64,000 nucleotides of DNA. Source: DAINBT01 sp036732785 (GTDB lineage Bacteria > Planctomycetota > Phycisphaerae > Sedimentisphaerales > SM23-30). Under the pieces are notes generated by a model. The model was not told the DNA's origin, did no database searches, and saw only the letters and a list, made by a program, of their open reading frames with translations. Position numbers and translations under genes: made by a program. The stretch spans positions 1 to 64,000 of the forward strand of contig CAZICK010000004.1 in the NCBI GenBank assembly GCA_964537505.1. The letters run 5' to 3'. Positions 61,924-64,000 of the stretch are shown here, piece by piece (the stretch's first letter is position 1; each line of letters opens with the position of its first letter).

Positions 61924-62826
61924 ATGACTCTGGATATGTCAAGGATGACTATTTTTAGATTACTATTGGTCGTTATAGTAGGCCAGTTGCTGCTGCCTGC
62001 GTGCGTATGGGGGCAGGTGGGTTCCAAAACCGGTGGGTCACCCGTTCTTCCAGGAACCAACGGCGCCACTGCCGGCGGATGGACCAATTTCGATCCTGGT
62101 CAGATAGTCAAGAACACTACCGGTCCGGAGAAGCTTTCTTCCACACTAGAAATTATGCTCACCTTAACGGTATTGTCTTTGGCTCCGGCGATACTGGTGA
62201 TGACGACGTGTTTTACTCGTATTGTGGTGGTTTTGGCATTATTGCGCCAGGCTATCGGAACTCAGCAGTTGCCACCCTCGCAGGTGATTGTAGGATTGGC
62301 GTTGTTTATGACCTTTTGTGTCATGGCTCCCACATGGAAGCAGATCAACGCCGATGCTATTCAGCCTTATGTTAATCCTCCCGAAGGCGTCGCGAGCATC
62401 GATCCGGGCACCGTCTGGGACCGCGCTAAAACGCACATGCGGCGTTTTATGATAACCCAGATCGATAACACCGGTAATACAGAAGATGTTTACATGTTCG
62501 TAGAGTTCGACAGTCCGGCCGAATCCATAAAGCAGAGCATTCGCGACGAGACATTACAATGGAAAGATGTTTCCCTGACCGCTCTGATACCCGCTTATAT
62601 TACCAGTGAGTTAAAACAGGCGTTCATTATGGGTTTTTATGTTTATTTGCCTTTTTTGGTTATTGATATGGTTGTTGCTTCGATTCTGATGTCAATGGGT
62701 ATGTTAATGCTGCCGCCGGTTCTGATATCTCTGCCGTTCAAACTGCTTTTGTTTGTGTTGGTCGACGGTTGGCATTTGGTAATAGGTTCTTTGTTAGCCA
62801 GTTTCGCTAATAATCCGGTAATTTGA
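61924..62826 (+). CDS. fliP: export gate protein FliP
   Basis: Core of the export gate, 300 residues. A signal sequence (FRLLLVVIVGQLLLPACVWG) is followed by the invariant ILVMTTCFTRIVVVLALLRQ, and QQLPPSQVIVGLALFMTFCV. The C-terminal helices include YLPFLVIDMVVASILMSMGM and PFKLLLFVLVDGW. ATG choice among 61924, 61936 and 61945 is uncertain. Confidence 0.94.
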   Translation: MTLDMSRMTIFRLLLVVIVGQLLLPACVWGQVGSKTGGSPVLPGTNGATAGGWTNFDPGQIVKNTTGPEKLSSTLEIMLTLTVLSLAPAILVMTTCFTRIVVVLALLRQAIGTQQLPPSQVIVGLALFMTFCVMAPTWKQINADAIQPYVNPPEGVASIDPGTVWDRAKTHMRRFMITQIDNTGNTEDVYMFVEFDSPAESIKQSIRDETLQWKDVSLTALIPAYITSELKQAFIMGFYVYLPFLVIDMVVASILMSMGMLMLPPVLISLPFKLLLFVLVDGWHLVIGSLLASFANNPVI

Positions 62827-62837
62827 AAGGAACTCAA

Positions 62838-63101
62838 ATGGATGAACAAATTGCTTTGGATTTAGGACGTCAGGTTTTACTTCTGACTTTGGAGATTTCG
62901 CTTCCGCTGTTGTGCGTGGGGCTGGTGGTTGGCGTTGTCATTTCCATTTTGCAGGCGGTCACGCAGATTCAGGAGATGACACTTACTTTTGTTCCCAAAA
63001 CCATCGCAATGGTAATTGCCGCTGTGGTTTTCCTGCCGTGGATAATGGTCCAGTTGACAGACTTTGCCAAGGCAATGTTTGGCCCTATGCCGATCCCGTA
63101 A
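62838..63101 (+). CDS. fliQ: export gate protein FliQ
   Basis: An 87-residue, two-helix inner-membrane protein (LLLTLEISLPLLCVGLVVGV, then AMVIAAVVFLPWIMVQL) that completes the FliPQR gate. The conserved SILQAVTQIQEMTLTFVPKT follows the first helix. ATG at 62838 (MDEQIALDLG) has AAAGGAACTCAA before it. Confidence 0.93.
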   Translation: MDEQIALDLGRQVLLLTLEISLPLLCVGLVVGVVISILQAVTQIQEMTLTFVPKTIAMVIAAVVFLPWIMVQLTDFAKAMFGPMPIP

Positions 63102-63189
63102 AGGTTTGATGGTGTTGTGTACCCATACTGAAAAAAATGCCAGGTATAATGATACCCATTGGGTATAGCTTTTATTTTCGAGTTAACTT

Positions 63190-63963
63190 ATGTTGCTTGC
63201 ACCCATACAACAGATTTTCGAGCAGATTCCAATGTTTGTGCTGGTGATGTTTCGCATGGCCGGTCTGATAGTTCTGGCTCCGCTGATGGGGTCGGCAACG
63301 GTGCCCCATAAGGTCAAGGTCTTGATGGTGTTGGTGCTGAGCATGGCCATATTTCCGCTGGTGCCGCCGATCGTTTATGCTCCCAATTCATTACTGGGCT
63401 TGTCGGTGGCTGTCGCCGGCGAGATGCTGATCGGCATTAGCATAGGTTTTGTCCTGCTGCTGCTGTTTGTCGGCATTCAGTTTGGAGCGGAAATGGTAAG
63501 CTACCAGATGGGTTTTTCCATGGCCCAACTGATAGACCCGATGACGGATGTCTCTACTACCGTGCTTTCCCAGTTTTATCTGTTGCTGGGGACTTTATTG
63601 TATGTGTTAATGGATGGTCATCTTATTTTGATAAAATCATTGGCTCAGACTTTTCAAACCATTCCTCTATTGGGTGGTTTTAACGGTTTGCCCGTTTTGA
63701 AAATATGTGTTGTGGTTATAACCGAGGCGTTTAAGTTAGGTATTCGTATTGCCGGTCCTGCCTTGGTCGCTCTTTTTTTGGAGGCCCTGGCCATGGGTTT
63801 TATTTCGCGCACCATGCCACAGTTAAATATCCTGGCTGCCGGTTTCCCGGTTCGCATTACCCTGGCTTTGGTATTGCTTTTAGCTTCTATGTGTACGGTC
63901 CTGATGTTGTTTCAGGAATCGCTGGTAATGGTTTTTCATCAAATAGGTCTGATTTTCATATAA
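63190..63963 (+). CDS. fliR: export gate protein FliR
   Basis: A 257-residue polytopic protein of the FliPQR gate, with about six transmembrane segments. FliR landmarks are FRMAGLIVLAPLMGSATVPH near residue 20 and MVSYQMGFSMAQLIDPMTDV near 105-125, with FPVRITLALVLLLASM toward the C-terminus. It lies before flhB, its partner. Confidence 0.93.
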   Translation: MLLAPIQQIFEQIPMFVLVMFRMAGLIVLAPLMGSATVPHKVKVLMVLVLSMAIFPLVPPIVYAPNSLLGLSVAVAGEMLIGISIGFVLLLLFVGIQFGAEMVSYQMGFSMAQLIDPMTDVSTTVLSQFYLLLGTLLYVLMDGHLILIKSLAQTFQTIPLLGGFNGLPVLKICVVVITEAFKLGIRIAGPALVALFLEALAMGFISRTMPQLNILAAGFPVRITLALVLLLASMCTVLMLFQESLVMVFHQIGLIFI

Positions 63964-63973
63964 AGGGGATGTT

Positions 63974-64000
63974 GTGCCCGATACGGCTGAGAAAACTGAA
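63974..64000 (+). CDS. flhB: start of flhB, cut by the window end
   Basis: GTG after AAAGGGG opens MPDTAEKTE, which matches the FlhB N-terminus (AE-KTE type). FlhB is the specificity switch of the export gate and usually follows fliR. Only nine codons are in view. Confidence 0.7.

Noticed and set aside
1..64000. CRISPR array or rRNA operon
   Set aside because: No regularly spaced direct repeats and no rRNA-like sequence seen.

Overview
This window is a bacterial chromosome segment dominated by a very large flagellar gene set. P-ring and L-ring genes (flgI, flgH) and an outer-membrane TraT-type lipoprotein indicate a cell with two membranes. The mix of FliW/CsrA flagellin control, an archaeal-type nitrogen regulator (NrpR), a Minf_1886-family protein, and the order tmk-holB-PSP1-metG is most like a planctomycete of the Phycisphaerae/Sedimentisphaerales type. 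That assignment is an inference from gene content; no rRNA gene is present to confirm it.

Layout. Positions 0.8-8.2 kb hold a GH10-like protein without its catalytic glutamates, then thymidylate kinase, DNA polymerase III delta', a RicT/YaaT-like PSP1 protein, methionyl-tRNA synthetase and a Minf_1886-family protein. Positions 8.5-19.7 kb hold the rod, ring and hook-junction genes (flgF, G, A, H, I, J, N, K, L), followed by fliW and csrA, behind a near-consensus sigma-54 promoter. Positions 19.9-25.9 kb hold three flagellin genes. Each has a structured leader, and two have several GGA motifs, as expected for CsrA-FliW control of flagellin translation.

Positions 26-36.6 kb are an accessory region between the two flagellar blocks. 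It holds a TraT-like lipoprotein and a tRNA-Val whose 3' end is duplicated 1.4 kb downstream, enclosing a small island. Next comes a minus-strand cassette with an HTH/Gly-Ala-rich membrane protein and a 35-residue cationic peptide, then an IS3-type transposase remnant. It ends with NrpR, a dense cluster of inverted-repeat elements, NADP-type glutamate dehydrogenase and a U32-family protein. Positions 36.6-39.3 kb hold a small coiled-coil protein, a GAF-GGDEF diguanylate cyclase and a MerR-like regulator.

Positions 39.4-44.7 kb hold a TPR membrane protein, a second FlgN-like protein, a histidine kinase and a sigma-54-dependent response regulator. A second perfect sigma-54 promoter then precedes a block running to the window end: flgB, flgC, fliE-F-G-H-I-J, a MotE/YlxF-like gene, fliK, flgD, flgE, flbD, motA, motB, fliL, fliN, fliO, fliP, fliQ, fliR and the first codons of flhB. 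fliM is missing from its usual place between fliL and fliN.

Inferred wiring: the kinase and NtrC-type regulator drive the two sigma-54 promoters for basal body and hook. FliW and CsrA then couple flagellin translation to filament assembly. Separately, NrpR probably represses gdhA and its own gene through CGGCAAT/ATTGCCG palindromes.
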